Below, piece after piece: positions 45,302 to 53,302 of a stretch of DNA of 64,000 nucleotides. This stretch comes from Marivita hallyeonensis (lineage in GTDB: Bacteria > Pseudomonadota > Alphaproteobacteria > Rhodobacterales > Rhodobacteraceae), in NCBI RefSeq assembly GCF_900129875.1, contig NZ_FQXC01000003.1:186001-250000 (forward strand), given 5' to 3'. Position numbers and translations under genes: made by a program. The notes beneath the pieces are model-generated. The model made no database searches. It worked only from the letters and a program-made list of their open reading frames with translations, and had not been told where the DNA came from. The stretch's first letter is position 1; every line of letters begins with the position of its first letter.

Positions 45302-46683
45302 AGGTCCAGAAGTGTCGGCAGCGCATCGAAAAGCGCCCTTGCGCCTTGCAACGCACCGCCCTTCGGACGACCCGGAGCAGCAGATGGCTGCCAGCCATAG
45401 ATGTCGAAATGCATGTACCGATCTTCTTCACCGACAAAGCGCCGCAGGAACAGCGCCGCAGTGATGGCGCCTGCGAACCCGCCCTTCGGCGCATTGTCCA
45501 GATCAGCGATGCCCGGTTCGATGATCTCCTCGTAGGCGTCGTGGAACGGCAGCCGCCAGACCGGATCCGCCATCCGGCGCGCCGACAGGTCAAGTGACGT
45601 GGCCGCAACATCGTCATCCGTAAAATACGGTGCAAGATCCGGTCCAACCGCGACGCGGGCCGCTCCGGTCAGTGTTGCCATGGAGACGATCAAATTGGGC
45701 TCCGCTTCCGAAGCCAGCGTGAGCGCATCCGCCAGCACCAACCGCCCTTCCGCATCGGTGTTGTTGATCTCAACGGTAAGCCCTTTGCGCGACGTCAGGA
45801 TGTCCTGCGGTCGGAAGCTGTTGCCACTCACCGAGTTTTCCACGGCTGGAACAAGCACCCGCAGACGAAGCTGAAGCCCCGACGCCATGATCATATGGGC
45901 AAGGCCCAGCACATTGGCCGCGCCACCCATGTCCTTCTTCATCAGCCCCATGGACGCGCCAGGCTTGAGGTTCAGACCACCGGTGTCAAAGCACACGCCT
46001 TTTCCCACCAAGGTCAGGCGCGGTCCCACCGAACCCCAAGACATATCGATCAAGCGCGGCGCGCGGTCCGCAGCGCGCCCCACAGCATGGATCATGGGAA
46101 AGTTTTCCGCGACCAGCGCATCGCCCGTCGTGACCGTGATGGTCGCCTCGTGCTGTTCCGCCAAAGCCCGCGCCGCAGCTTCAAGCTCTTCGGGGCCCAT
46201 GTCCGATGAGGGCGTGTTGATCAGGTCGCGCGTCAGGAATTCTGCCTCCGCCAGAATGACAATCCGCGCGGCGTCGATCCCCTTGGGCGCGACAAGCGTT
46301 GGGACATCGGACTTCGCTTCGCGATACCGATTGAAACTGTAAGAACCAAGGAGCCAACCTAGGGCTTCCTCTTCAAGCTTTTCGTCGGGCACGCCGCTTT
46401 CAATCCGGTAGGCACCCGGGGCCAGCGCCGTCATCGCCGCCGCCACCGCAAACCGACCCCGCTTGCGCTTTGCCTCCGCCCCGTAGCCGACAAGCGCCGC
46501 CACCGGCTTTCCGTCCGGACCGGGGATCATGAGGGCCGACCCGATTGCGCCCTTGAAGCCACTGGCCTTGACCCAGGTCCGGACCTGATCGCTTTGCTGC
46601 CCCGCCCAAAGCGCCACCTCGTCTGCGTCGAGCACATGAAGCGGCAGCGCCGCCGCGTTGTCAGGCGCAAATGCGACCTTCAT
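45298..46683 (-). CDS. pepA: Leucyl aminopeptidase family protein (M17)
   Basis: 461-residue cytosolic two-zinc aminopeptidase. The catalytic half has LVGKGVCFDTGGLNLKP with the metal-binding Lys/Asp, MKKDMGGAANVLG, and the M17 signature NTDAEGRLVLADAL. ATG 46683 follows GGAGAAGGGGA; the frame is open upstream but that stretch is not family-like. Paired with an NlpC/P60 peptidase, so it may help degrade cell-wall peptides as well as proteins. Confidence 0.95.
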   Translation of the reverse strand: MKVAFAPDNAAALPLHVLDADEVALWAGQQSDQVRTWVKASGFKGAIGSALMIPGPDGKPVAALVGYGAEAKRKRGRFAVAAAMTALAPGAYRIESGVPDEKLEEEALGWLLGSYSFNRYREAKSDVPTLVAPKGIDAARIVILAEAEFLTRDLINTPSSDMGPEELEAAARALAEQHEATITVTTGDALVAENFPMIHAVGRAADRAPRLIDMSWGSVGPRLTLVGKGVCFDTGGLNLKPGASMGLMKKDMGGAANVLGLAHMIMASGLQLRLRVLVPAVENSVSGNSFRPQDILTSRKGLTVEINNTDAEGRLVLADALTLASEAEPNLIVSMATLTGAARVAVGPDLAPYFTDDDVAATSLDLSARRMADPVWRLPFHDAYEEIIEPGIADLDNAPKGGFAGAITAALFLRRFVGEEDRYMHFDIYGWQPSAAPGRPKGGALQGARALFDALPTLLDL

Positions 46684-46744
46684 GGAATTCCCCTTCTCCG
46701 ATGTTCGGAAAAGGTACGCGCCTAAACAGCCGCCGCAAGTGGAA

Positions 46745-47128
46745 TCAGACCGACAAGTCCATCCCAAGGTCGGCGCAGGAAATCGCGAGTTCCCCGCTGC
46801 GCAACAAACGGCAGAGAGTTGCGGCAATCGAAACGCCCTCCCCCCGATCAACGCAGATGAGAACATCCCGCGCAATCGATGACACAGCGGGCAGGCCGAT
46901 CTGTTCTGCAATCGGAATCAGGGACCGTACGGACTTGCGCAGTGCGGTTTCGTTGCCTTCGCTGTATTCGTCCCGGATTTGGTTGAGGCGCGCTGCCATG
47001 TCTTCCAGCGCGCGGCAGAGGATGTTCTCGGCCACATTGGGGCCAAGGTCACGGCTGAGTGCGTTCAGCGTGTCTTCGTCGAAGAATGCGGTGTCATGCG
47101 GATGCAGAATAGAAATTTGCTCCACCAT
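46745..47128 (-). CDS. HPt-like helical protein lacking the phosphorylatable histidine
   Basis: 127 residues, all helical. The pattern LSRDLGPNVAENIL, then LEDMAARLNQIRDEYSEGN, then LRKSVRSLIPIAEQIGLP, and a last helix follows histidine phosphotransfer (HPt) domains, where the third block should read AHSLKGSAxxLG. Here the histidine position is arginine (R68) and the following LKG is LIP, so phosphotransfer is unlikely. It may be a structural or regulatory HPt mimic. The HPt assignment is my inference from the pattern. Confidence 0.7.
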   Translation of the reverse strand: MVEQISILHPHDTAFFDEDTLNALSRDLGPNVAENILCRALEDMAARLNQIRDEYSEGNETALRKSVRSLIPIAEQIGLPAVSSIARDVLICVDRGEGVSIAATLCRLLRSGELAISCADLGMDLSV

Positions 47129-47272
47129 CTTGTGTCCTTTCTCACCCCAACCGGCCTGACCCTATCGCAGCCGGGCCTTACGAACCGGTAACCCCCGCGA
47201 CGGTTTTTCCCTCGAATTCCTTTCAATTTCCTCGTATCCCGCTCCAAACGACGATTGCGAGGCGGAGGATTC

Positions 47273-47923
47273 ATGAACGCCGCGAAACCGCTGCCTGCCT
47301 ATCTGATCCAGCGCTATCAGGGCTGGAAAGCGACAACCTATTCAGACAACCGGGCTTGGTACAAACGTCTCGCAACCGAAGGCCAGCGTCCGCGTGCCAT
47401 GGTGGTGTCCTGCTGCGACAGCCGCGTGCACGTCACCTCGATCTTTGGCGCAGATCAGGGCGAGTTCTTCATTCACCGCAACGTAGCGAACCTGGTGCCG
47501 CCATACGAGCCGGACGGTGATCACCACGGCACGTCGGCCGCCGTGGAATATGCGGTTACGGCCCTCAAGGTCGCGCATCTGATCGTTCTGGGCCATTCAC
47601 AATGCGGCGGGGTGCAGGGCTGTCTCGACATGTGCTCGGGCAACGCACCACATCTTGAGGAAACATCGAGTTTCGTCGGCCGCTGGATGGACATCCTCCG
47701 ACCCGGTTACGAACGCGTCAAGGCCGCCAACAAAGCCGAAGATCAGGTTCGCGCGTTGGAAAAGGAATCGGTGATCGTTTCGCTGGAAAACCTGATGACC
47801 TTCCCCTTCGTGAAAGAGGCGGTCGACGGAAACACTCTGTCACTACACGGCCTCTGGACCGATATAGGCGAAGGCGGTCTGGAATACTTCGAACCGAAAA
47901 CCCGGTCGTTCAAACCCGTCTGA
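47273..47923 (+). CDS. Beta-carbonic anhydrase
   Basis: 216-residue zinc enzyme interconverting CO2 and bicarbonate. Zinc ligands are C47 (in CCDSR, with the D49-R51 dyad), then His and Cys in GHSQCGG. The HRNVANLVPPYEP and SAAVEYAV blocks are standard for the family. GGCGGAGG precedes ATG 47273; an in-frame start six codons earlier lacks a site. The gene stands alone, next to an unknown convergent gene. Confidence 0.95.
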   Translation: MNAAKPLPAYLIQRYQGWKATTYSDNRAWYKRLATEGQRPRAMVVSCCDSRVHVTSIFGADQGEFFIHRNVANLVPPYEPDGDHHGTSAAVEYAVTALKVAHLIVLGHSQCGGVQGCLDMCSGNAPHLEETSSFVGRWMDILRPGYERVKAANKAEDQVRALEKESVIVSLENLMTFPFVKEAVDGNTLSLHGLWTDIGEGGLEYFEPKTRSFKPV

Positions 47924-48250
47924 TCAGCTCTGCAAGGTGGCGCTGGCGCCGGAACAGTCGCTGCGCAGCTTGGGACGCCCAAGGCGAAGCGCCAGACGGG
48001 CCAAGGGCGAACCAATCATTGCCCCAGTGCACACGGGTTTTCCGGTCTCGTCAGCCAAGACCAAGTGACCGTGGCGAAACGTGATCTCGAACCCTTTTGT
48101 TTTAAGGCGCCTGCATAGATCACCCCAGCTTTGCGCGCATTCGAAGTGGGGCAGCAGGACCGTTCGCAGCAACATCGCTGTTTCGCTATCCAACGGGGCG
48201 GGCATCGGAACCGTGCTGTCTGCCACAATCGGGCCGGTCTGGGCTGTCAT
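47924..48250 (-). CDS. Unknown protein, 108 residues
   Basis: No recognised domain with certainty. The middle, WGDLCRRLKTKGFEITFRHGHLVLADETGKPVC, shows the small alpha-beta pattern (helix, then RGF-like, then ILV-rich strands) also found at the C-end of relaxase-type proteins, which I cannot confirm. CAGGTGA precedes ATG 48250. Its stop codon directly abuts the carbonic anhydrase stop, tail to tail. A perfect 8-bp inverted repeat lies just upstream. Confidence 0.65.
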   Translation of the reverse strand: MTAQTGPIVADSTVPMPAPLDSETAMLLRTVLLPHFECAQSWGDLCRRLKTKGFEITFRHGHLVLADETGKPVCTGAMIGSPLARLALRLGRPKLRSDCSGASATLQS

Positions 48251-48265
48251 TTTGATCACCTGAAC

Positions 48266-48295
48266 TTTCACACATCTCAAAGGCTGCGTGTGAAA
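48266..48295. promoter_or_regulatory. Inverted repeat upstream of the 108-residue gene
   Basis: TTTCACAC (48266-48273) and GTGTGAAA (48288-48295) are a perfect 8-bp inverted repeat separated by 14 bp, within 50 bp of the start codon at 48250. It looks like an operator or a leader hairpin. Nothing else is recognised in the 48251-48487 gap. Confidence 0.35.
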
Positions 48296-48487
48296 TGCGG
48301 CAGAATTTGGGCAGATCGACATGGCGCGCCCGGGTGTGAAGAACGCGCAACAGGTGGAAGTCTTTCGTGAAGTGACATCAGGCTCAAGCAAACCAAACCT
48401 GCCCGCCCGTGATCCTTGTTCTTTTCCCCAAGTTTGGTCAGTCTGCCGGACATTGAAAATTCAACGTTCTTGCATTTGAGAGCCATT

Positions 48488-49174
48488 GTGGAAAATCTCT
48501 TCATCCTTGTCCTGATTGCCGGGAGTGGCCTTGGCACGGCCATCATGTTTTTCGCGTTCAAGAAGACCCGTGAGAAACAGGCGGACTATGAGGCATTCGC
48601 GCAAAGGCACGGGTGGACCTACGCCTACAGCCCGGCAACTCACAACATGCCCAGCATCATCGAGTTTCGCGACCCGGGCGATGACTGGTCCCTCAAGCTC
48701 TTTAGCGGTCAGGGATCCTCAAAACACCGAATGGAATGGCGCTCACCCCAGGGGGCGTTGTCGGATGGCGAGGCCGTGCTTGGCATGCCACTTCCGGAAA
48801 AGTCGGCGGCAATGATGCAAAGTGGCGGTGCCATCGGGCAACAAATCCTGAAGGCCGCGCTCAAGGCGACGATCCATGCCGTGGGGAACACGCGCTTCGA
48901 TCTGAAGATCGATGAGGCCAACGCAGGCGACCCGGGCGGCGCGGTGATGGCATCAGATGGACAGGCACATGCGATGGACGCGCTGCGTCGGAACACCGAC
49001 CTTGCCCGCTTCCGCGAAGAACAGCCGAAAGCCGAGGTACCGGTCGTCATTCGCGACGAGGACGGCCTCAGGCTGCGCCGCGTCGGTCGCGTGAAACAAC
49101 CCGAAGACCTGATCGGCATCATAGACCTGGGCAAATCCCTGCGGGCGGATCTGATACGCGACGCAAACGCGTGA
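48488..49174 (+). CDS. Unknown membrane-anchored protein, 228 residues
   Basis: GTG 48488 is chosen because GAGAG precedes it and the product then opens on a membrane helix (NLFILVLIAGSGLGTAIMFF, residues 3-22). A basic segment (KKTREK) follows, so the long C-terminal part is probably cytosolic. It includes an acidic-aromatic beta-rich part (EFRDPGDDWSLKLF) and a tail PEDLIGIIDLGKSLRADLI. No domain recognised. Convergent with the patatin gene. Confidence 0.75.
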   Translation: MENLFILVLIAGSGLGTAIMFFAFKKTREKQADYEAFAQRHGWTYAYSPATHNMPSIIEFRDPGDDWSLKLFSGQGSSKHRMEWRSPQGALSDGEAVLGMPLPEKSAAMMQSGGAIGQQILKAALKATIHAVGNTRFDLKIDEANAGDPGGAVMASDGQAHAMDALRRNTDLARFREEQPKAEVPVVIRDEDGLRLRRVGRVKQPEDLIGIIDLGKSLRADLIRDANA

Positions 49175-49176
49175 CC

Positions 49177-50088
49177 TCACACACCGGCGTAACGCCGAAT
49201 GTCCTCCGCGTTTTCCTCCACGATCCGACGCCCTTCCGCGATGGCCTCCTCCGCGCGGTGGAAATCGAAGATCGACATATGCGCAAGCCGCGCATCCATC
49301 AGCACATGCGGCGGGTGCCCCGCAAGCTTCGACCGTCGGATCCCGTCCGTCATGATGTCGATAGAGGTGGCGATCACGTCAAGATATTGCGGCGTCACCT
49401 CGGGCACATGCGTCCAATCAAGCATCGATGTCAGCGCGGGAGGCAACTTGGACAGGTATCCCCGCCATGACGCCATCATGCCGCCTTCGTCTTCCGAGAT
49501 GTCCTCGTGCGACCAGTAGACGTCGTTCAGGCTTCCATTCGGGTTGACCGCGATCACCACATCTGCGCCGAGGATGTGACAGGCACTGACCGGAAGCGGA
49601 TTGGTCAGACCGCCGTCAAGAAACCAGCGGTCACCGATCCTGAACGGGCTGACGACACCGGGAAGCGCGACAGAGGCACGGACCGCCTCGCCGATATCTC
49701 CCTTCGTCATCCAGACTTCGCGACCGGTTGCCATATCCGTCGCCACAAGCGCGAGCGGGACGGATTGATCCTCGATCCGATTGGATTTGAGAAGTCCTTT
49801 GACCACGTTCAGGATCTCGGCCCCTTCGACAAGGCCACCGGACGAAAGATTGAAATCCAGCAAGCGGAAAAAACTGCGCGGTGTAAGCTTCAGTGCCCAG
49901 TCTTCCAAGGCATCAAGCCCGTCCCCCGCATAGATCGCACCCACAAGCGCTCCCATGGACGCACCCGACACGACGTCCGGTTTCACCCCGATATCAGAGA
50001 GCGCGCGGAGAACGCCGATATGACACCACCCCCGCGCCCCGCCGCTGCCGAGGGCAAGCCCGATCTTGGGACGGCGTTTTGTGGGCAT
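49177..50088 (-). CDS. Patatin-like phospholipase
   Basis: 303-residue acyl hydrolase of the RssA/YchK branch. The oxyanion-hole GSGGARGWCHIGVL is at about 13-26, the nucleophile elbow GASMGALVG follows, and the dyad aspartate is in DGGLTNPLP. No signal peptide. ATG 50088 has GAGGAAG upstream; the frame is open for 84 more codons upstream but that stretch looks non-coding. Substrate probably a lysophospholipid; role unknown. Confidence 0.92.
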   Translation of the reverse strand: MPTKRRPKIGLALGSGGARGWCHIGVLRALSDIGVKPDVVSGASMGALVGAIYAGDGLDALEDWALKLTPRSFFRLLDFNLSSGGLVEGAEILNVVKGLLKSNRIEDQSVPLALVATDMATGREVWMTKGDIGEAVRASVALPGVVSPFRIGDRWFLDGGLTNPLPVSACHILGADVVIAVNPNGSLNDVYWSHEDISEDEGGMMASWRGYLSKLPPALTSMLDWTHVPEVTPQYLDVIATSIDIMTDGIRRSKLAGHPPHVLMDARLAHMSIFDFHRAEEAIAEGRRIVEENAEDIRRYAGV

Positions 50089-50329
50089 GACGCTTCCTCG
50101 CGTGTCACGATTGCTCGAAACAGAGCCTGCACCACAGGCAACCCGCGCGACAAGGGCAGATCGCGGAATGCAGACACCGCCAGGCAAAAGATGCGCCGTT
50201 CCGTTTTGAGCGCGTTTTGACCAATCGCGCCGGCAAGCGGCGTCACCGTCGGACTCGGAATCGTTGAGATGCGGGCGTTTTGGTGCCATCCTTTGCCATA
50301 CCGAAACGCGTACCGGGGGCCGTTTCACC

Positions 50330-51481
50330 ATGACACACACCGTTCATCTACTCGTCGGCACGACCAAAGGTGCCTTCATCCTGACCAGCGAGGATCGACA
50401 CGCTTGGGAGGTCAGCGGACCGCATTGCGACGGTTGGTGCATCAACCACATGGCGGCCGATCCGGACACAGGCATGCTCTGGGCCGGGGGTGGCGATGAC
50501 TGGTCCGGCGCGGGCGTGTGGCGGTCATCCGACGGAGGGACAACCTGGACCGTTGCCCAACTTTCCAGCGGAGAGCGCGACAAGTGGGCCGCGCAAGACC
50601 CCGATTTCGCGGCCATGATCGGCTGGACAGACACGCCCCCGGTCTTCGGCGACGAATTGCACTCTGTCTGGTCGCTGCGCCACGCTCACGGTGCACTTTG
50701 GGCCGGAGCAAAACCGGGCACGCTTCTCAAAAGCAGCGACAATGGCGAAACCTGGGAAAAGAACGATGCTCTGGCATCCTTTCCTGGACGCGAAGACTGG
50801 AACCCGGGCGCGGCCGGTCTGACCCTGCACACCATCGTCACTTCTCCGGACGATCCCGCAAAGATCTGGCTCGGCATCTCTGCTGCCGGTGTGTTCGCGT
50901 CCGAAGACGGTGGCGCAAGCTGGGAACGGCGCAACCGCCTGTCCAACGCGGAATCCTGCGCCGACCATCCCCACCCGGCGGCCCCATCGAACGGCGAAAC
51001 AGGCCATTGCGTGCACAACATGGTCCGGGCGAAAGGCTCTGATCTGCTCTACCAGCAGAACCATCACGGCGTCTGGCGGTCCAACGATGGCGGACGCCAC
51101 TGGCACGACATCACCGAGGGGCTTCCCTCGACATTCGGCTTTCCCGTCGCTGTCGATCCGCATGACCCGCAACGGATCTGGACGCTGCCCCTCAATGGCG
51201 ACAGCGCGGGCCGCTACCCACCTGATGCAAGCGCGGCGGTCTGGGCCTCCGAAGATGGCGGCAACAACTGGACGGCCAAGCGAAAAGGTCTGCCACAGCA
51301 AAACTGCTTCTTCACCGTCCTCCGCCAGGCCATGACGACCGACACGCGCAACGACACAGGCGTGTATTTCGGCACCAATTCAGGATCAGTCTTCGGCAGC
51401 CGCGACCGCGGTGAGACGTGGAACGAAGTCGCACGTCACCTTCCAACGGTATTGTCCGTCGAGGCTGTCGAACTGCATTAG
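50330..51481 (+). CDS. Asp-box (BNR) beta-propeller protein, sialidase/sortilin-like
   Basis: 383 residues with six Asp-box motifs of the type S-x-D-x-G-x-x-W (SSDGGTTW, SSDNGETW, SEDGGASW, SNDGGRHW, SEDGGNNW, SRDRGETW), enough for a six- to seven-bladed propeller. No catalytic sialidase residues can be assigned and no signal peptide is seen, so it is likely cytosolic and may be a scaffold or a hydrolase of unknown type. ATG 50330 fits the start of the first blade. Confidence 0.85.
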   Translation: MTHTVHLLVGTTKGAFILTSEDRHAWEVSGPHCDGWCINHMAADPDTGMLWAGGGDDWSGAGVWRSSDGGTTWTVAQLSSGERDKWAAQDPDFAAMIGWTDTPPVFGDELHSVWSLRHAHGALWAGAKPGTLLKSSDNGETWEKNDALASFPGREDWNPGAAGLTLHTIVTSPDDPAKIWLGISAAGVFASEDGGASWERRNRLSNAESCADHPHPAAPSNGETGHCVHNMVRAKGSDLLYQQNHHGVWRSNDGGRHWHDITEGLPSTFGFPVAVDPHDPQRIWTLPLNGDSAGRYPPDASAAVWASEDGGNNWTAKRKGLPQQNCFFTVLRQAMTTDTRNDTGVYFGTNSGSVFGSRDRGETWNEVARHLPTVLSVEAVELH

Positions 51482-51608
51482 AACCGCGATCTATCCTGAA
51501 ACTCTGCAGCCATTTTCGAGAATTCTGCACCGGTTTGACCGACGTCATTTTTGCATTTCCAAAACACCGGTAGTTGCGTTTCGACACACATTGCAGGGAA
51601 TAAAAAAT

Positions 51609-52013
51609 ATGCTTCCATCTGAGAGCTCGGTCACATTCACAACCGAGAAGATTGCCGAAGCACGCGAATTCTACGAACACTTCTTTGACGCCAAGTCGAG
51701 TTTCGACTGCGGTTGGTACGTTGTGCTCAAGCTGGGGGGCGTCGCCACGGGACCAGAACTTGGTTTCATGGAACCACAAAACGGCGCCACGCCCTATGCG
51801 GGCGGAGCAACCGTCAATCTTACGTTTCCCAATGTTGATGCGGTCCACGCGGAACTCACAAATCGCGGTGCTGTCCCCGTCATGCCGCTCGAAGACCATC
51901 CGTGGGGCGACAGGGGCTTCGCCGTCGTCGACCCGCTTGGCACCATGGTTTATTGCCTTACGCCGATTGAAGCCGCAGACGAATTCAAGGCCTATCAAGT
52001 CGCGTTGGAGTAA
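51609..52013 (+). CDS. VOC-family (glyoxalase/bleomycin-resistance-like) protein
   Basis: 134-residue vicinal-oxygen-chelate protein with the beta-alpha-beta-beta-beta repeats: VTFTTEKIAEAREFYEHFF, then a GWYVVLKLGG strand region, and the second half with NLTFPNVDAVHAELTNRG and DRGFAVVDPLGTMVYCL. The usual metal histidine at the first strand is missing (T10 region), so it may bind a ligand rather than catalyse. AGGGA precedes the ATG by 9 nt. Confidence 0.85.
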   Translation: MLPSESSVTFTTEKIAEAREFYEHFFDAKSSFDCGWYVVLKLGGVATGPELGFMEPQNGATPYAGGATVNLTFPNVDAVHAELTNRGAVPVMPLEDHPWGDRGFAVVDPLGTMVYCLTPIEAADEFKAYQVALE

Positions 52014-52097
52014 AGACGTCGCCGACGGACAACGCAGTGTAGGATCGCCGAAGAACCCCAACCGGCCATTGATTGTTCAATAGCTTTGGCGTCGAAC

Positions 52098-52130
52098 AAA
52101 AAAGCCCCCGGCAAACGAGCCGAGGGCTTC
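52098..52130 (-). terminator. Rho-independent terminator of asd
   Basis: On the minus strand GCCCTCGGC and GCCGGGGGC pair with one mismatch around a 6-nt loop and are followed by six T residues, about 25 bp after the asd stop. Confidence 0.88.
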
Positions 52131-52154
52131 AAAACTTTCACGAACAAGCGCCAA

Positions 52155-53177
52155 TCAGCCCTTCTTCAGAACCTCACGCCCCAGCACTTCGGCGATCTGA
52201 ACAGCATTCAGCGCCGCGCCCTTGCGAAGGTTGTCGGACACACACCAAAGGTTCAGCCCGTTTTCGACCGTCGAATCCTGACGAATGCGGCTGATGAACG
52301 TCGCGAAGTCACCCACGCATTCCTTCGGCGTGACGTAGCCACCGTCCTCGCGCTTGTCGATCACCATGATGCCTGGCGCTTCGCGCAGGATGTCGCGCGC
52401 CTCGTCCTCGTCAAGGAAATCCTCGAATTCGATGTTGATCGCTTCCGAATGCCCAACAAACACCGGCACGCGCACGCAAGTCGCTGTGACCTTGATCGAC
52501 GGATCAACGATCTTCTTCGTCTCCGCGACCATCTTCCACTCTTCCTTCGTGGAGCCGTCCTCAAGGAAAACGTCGATATGCGGAATGACGTTGAACGCGA
52601 TGTCCTTGGTGTAGACCTTGCGCTCGTAATTTGCCGTTGGGTTGTAGACCGCCTTCGTCTGGTCCCACAGCTCGTCAATCGCATCTTTGCCAGAGCCGGA
52701 CACCGACTGGTACGTGCTCACCACGACACGCTTGATCTTTGCCCGGTCGTGCAGCGGTTTCAGCGCCACAACCATCTGCGCCGTCGAGCAGTTCGGGTTC
52801 GCGATGATGTTCTTCTTCGCATAGCCGTGAATCGCGTCTGCATTCACCTCTGGAACGATCAACGGAACATCCGGATCGTAGCGGTAAAGCGACGAGTTAT
52901 CGATCACGACACAGCCCGCTTTCGCCGCAATCGGCGCGTATTTCTCCGTCGCGTCCGACCCGATGGCGAACAGCGCGAAATCCCAGCCTGTGAAATCAAA
53001 CGTGTCGATGTCCTGCGTTTTCAGCGTCGTGTCGCCAAAGCTGACCTCCGTCCCAAGCGACCGGCGCGACGCAAGCGCGGCGATCTCGTCTACGGGAAAC
53101 TCGCGCTCGGCGAGGATGTTCAGCATTTCACGGCCCACATTTCCGGTGGCGCCGGCAACTACGACTCTGTAGCCCAT
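52155..53177 (-). CDS. asd: Aspartate-semialdehyde dehydrogenase
   Basis: 340-residue enzyme reducing aspartyl phosphate to the semialdehyde, the branch point for lysine, threonine, methionine and diaminopimelate. The NADP motif VAGATGNVGREML opens the protein, the catalytic cysteine is in NPNCSTAQMV, and STYQSVSGSG and RVPVFVGHSEA are conserved. Single gene with its own terminator. Confidence 0.97.
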   Translation of the reverse strand: MGYRVVVAGATGNVGREMLNILAEREFPVDEIAALASRRSLGTEVSFGDTTLKTQDIDTFDFTGWDFALFAIGSDATEKYAPIAAKAGCVVIDNSSLYRYDPDVPLIVPEVNADAIHGYAKKNIIANPNCSTAQMVVALKPLHDRAKIKRVVVSTYQSVSGSGKDAIDELWDQTKAVYNPTANYERKVYTKDIAFNVIPHIDVFLEDGSTKEEWKMVAETKKIVDPSIKVTATCVRVPVFVGHSEAINIEFEDFLDEDEARDILREAPGIMVIDKREDGGYVTPKECVGDFATFISRIRQDSTVENGLNLWCVSDNLRKGAALNAVQIAEVLGREVLKKG

Positions 53178-53302
53178 CTGGCTCTCCTTTCACTGGCCAG
53201 CCACGGTCGTGACGCAGCTGGACTGCCGCGGCTCATACAGGACGTGCTGCACATGCGAAAGGGGGCGCGAACGCGCCGAATGTCACGGGTGTGTCGAACC
53301 GG

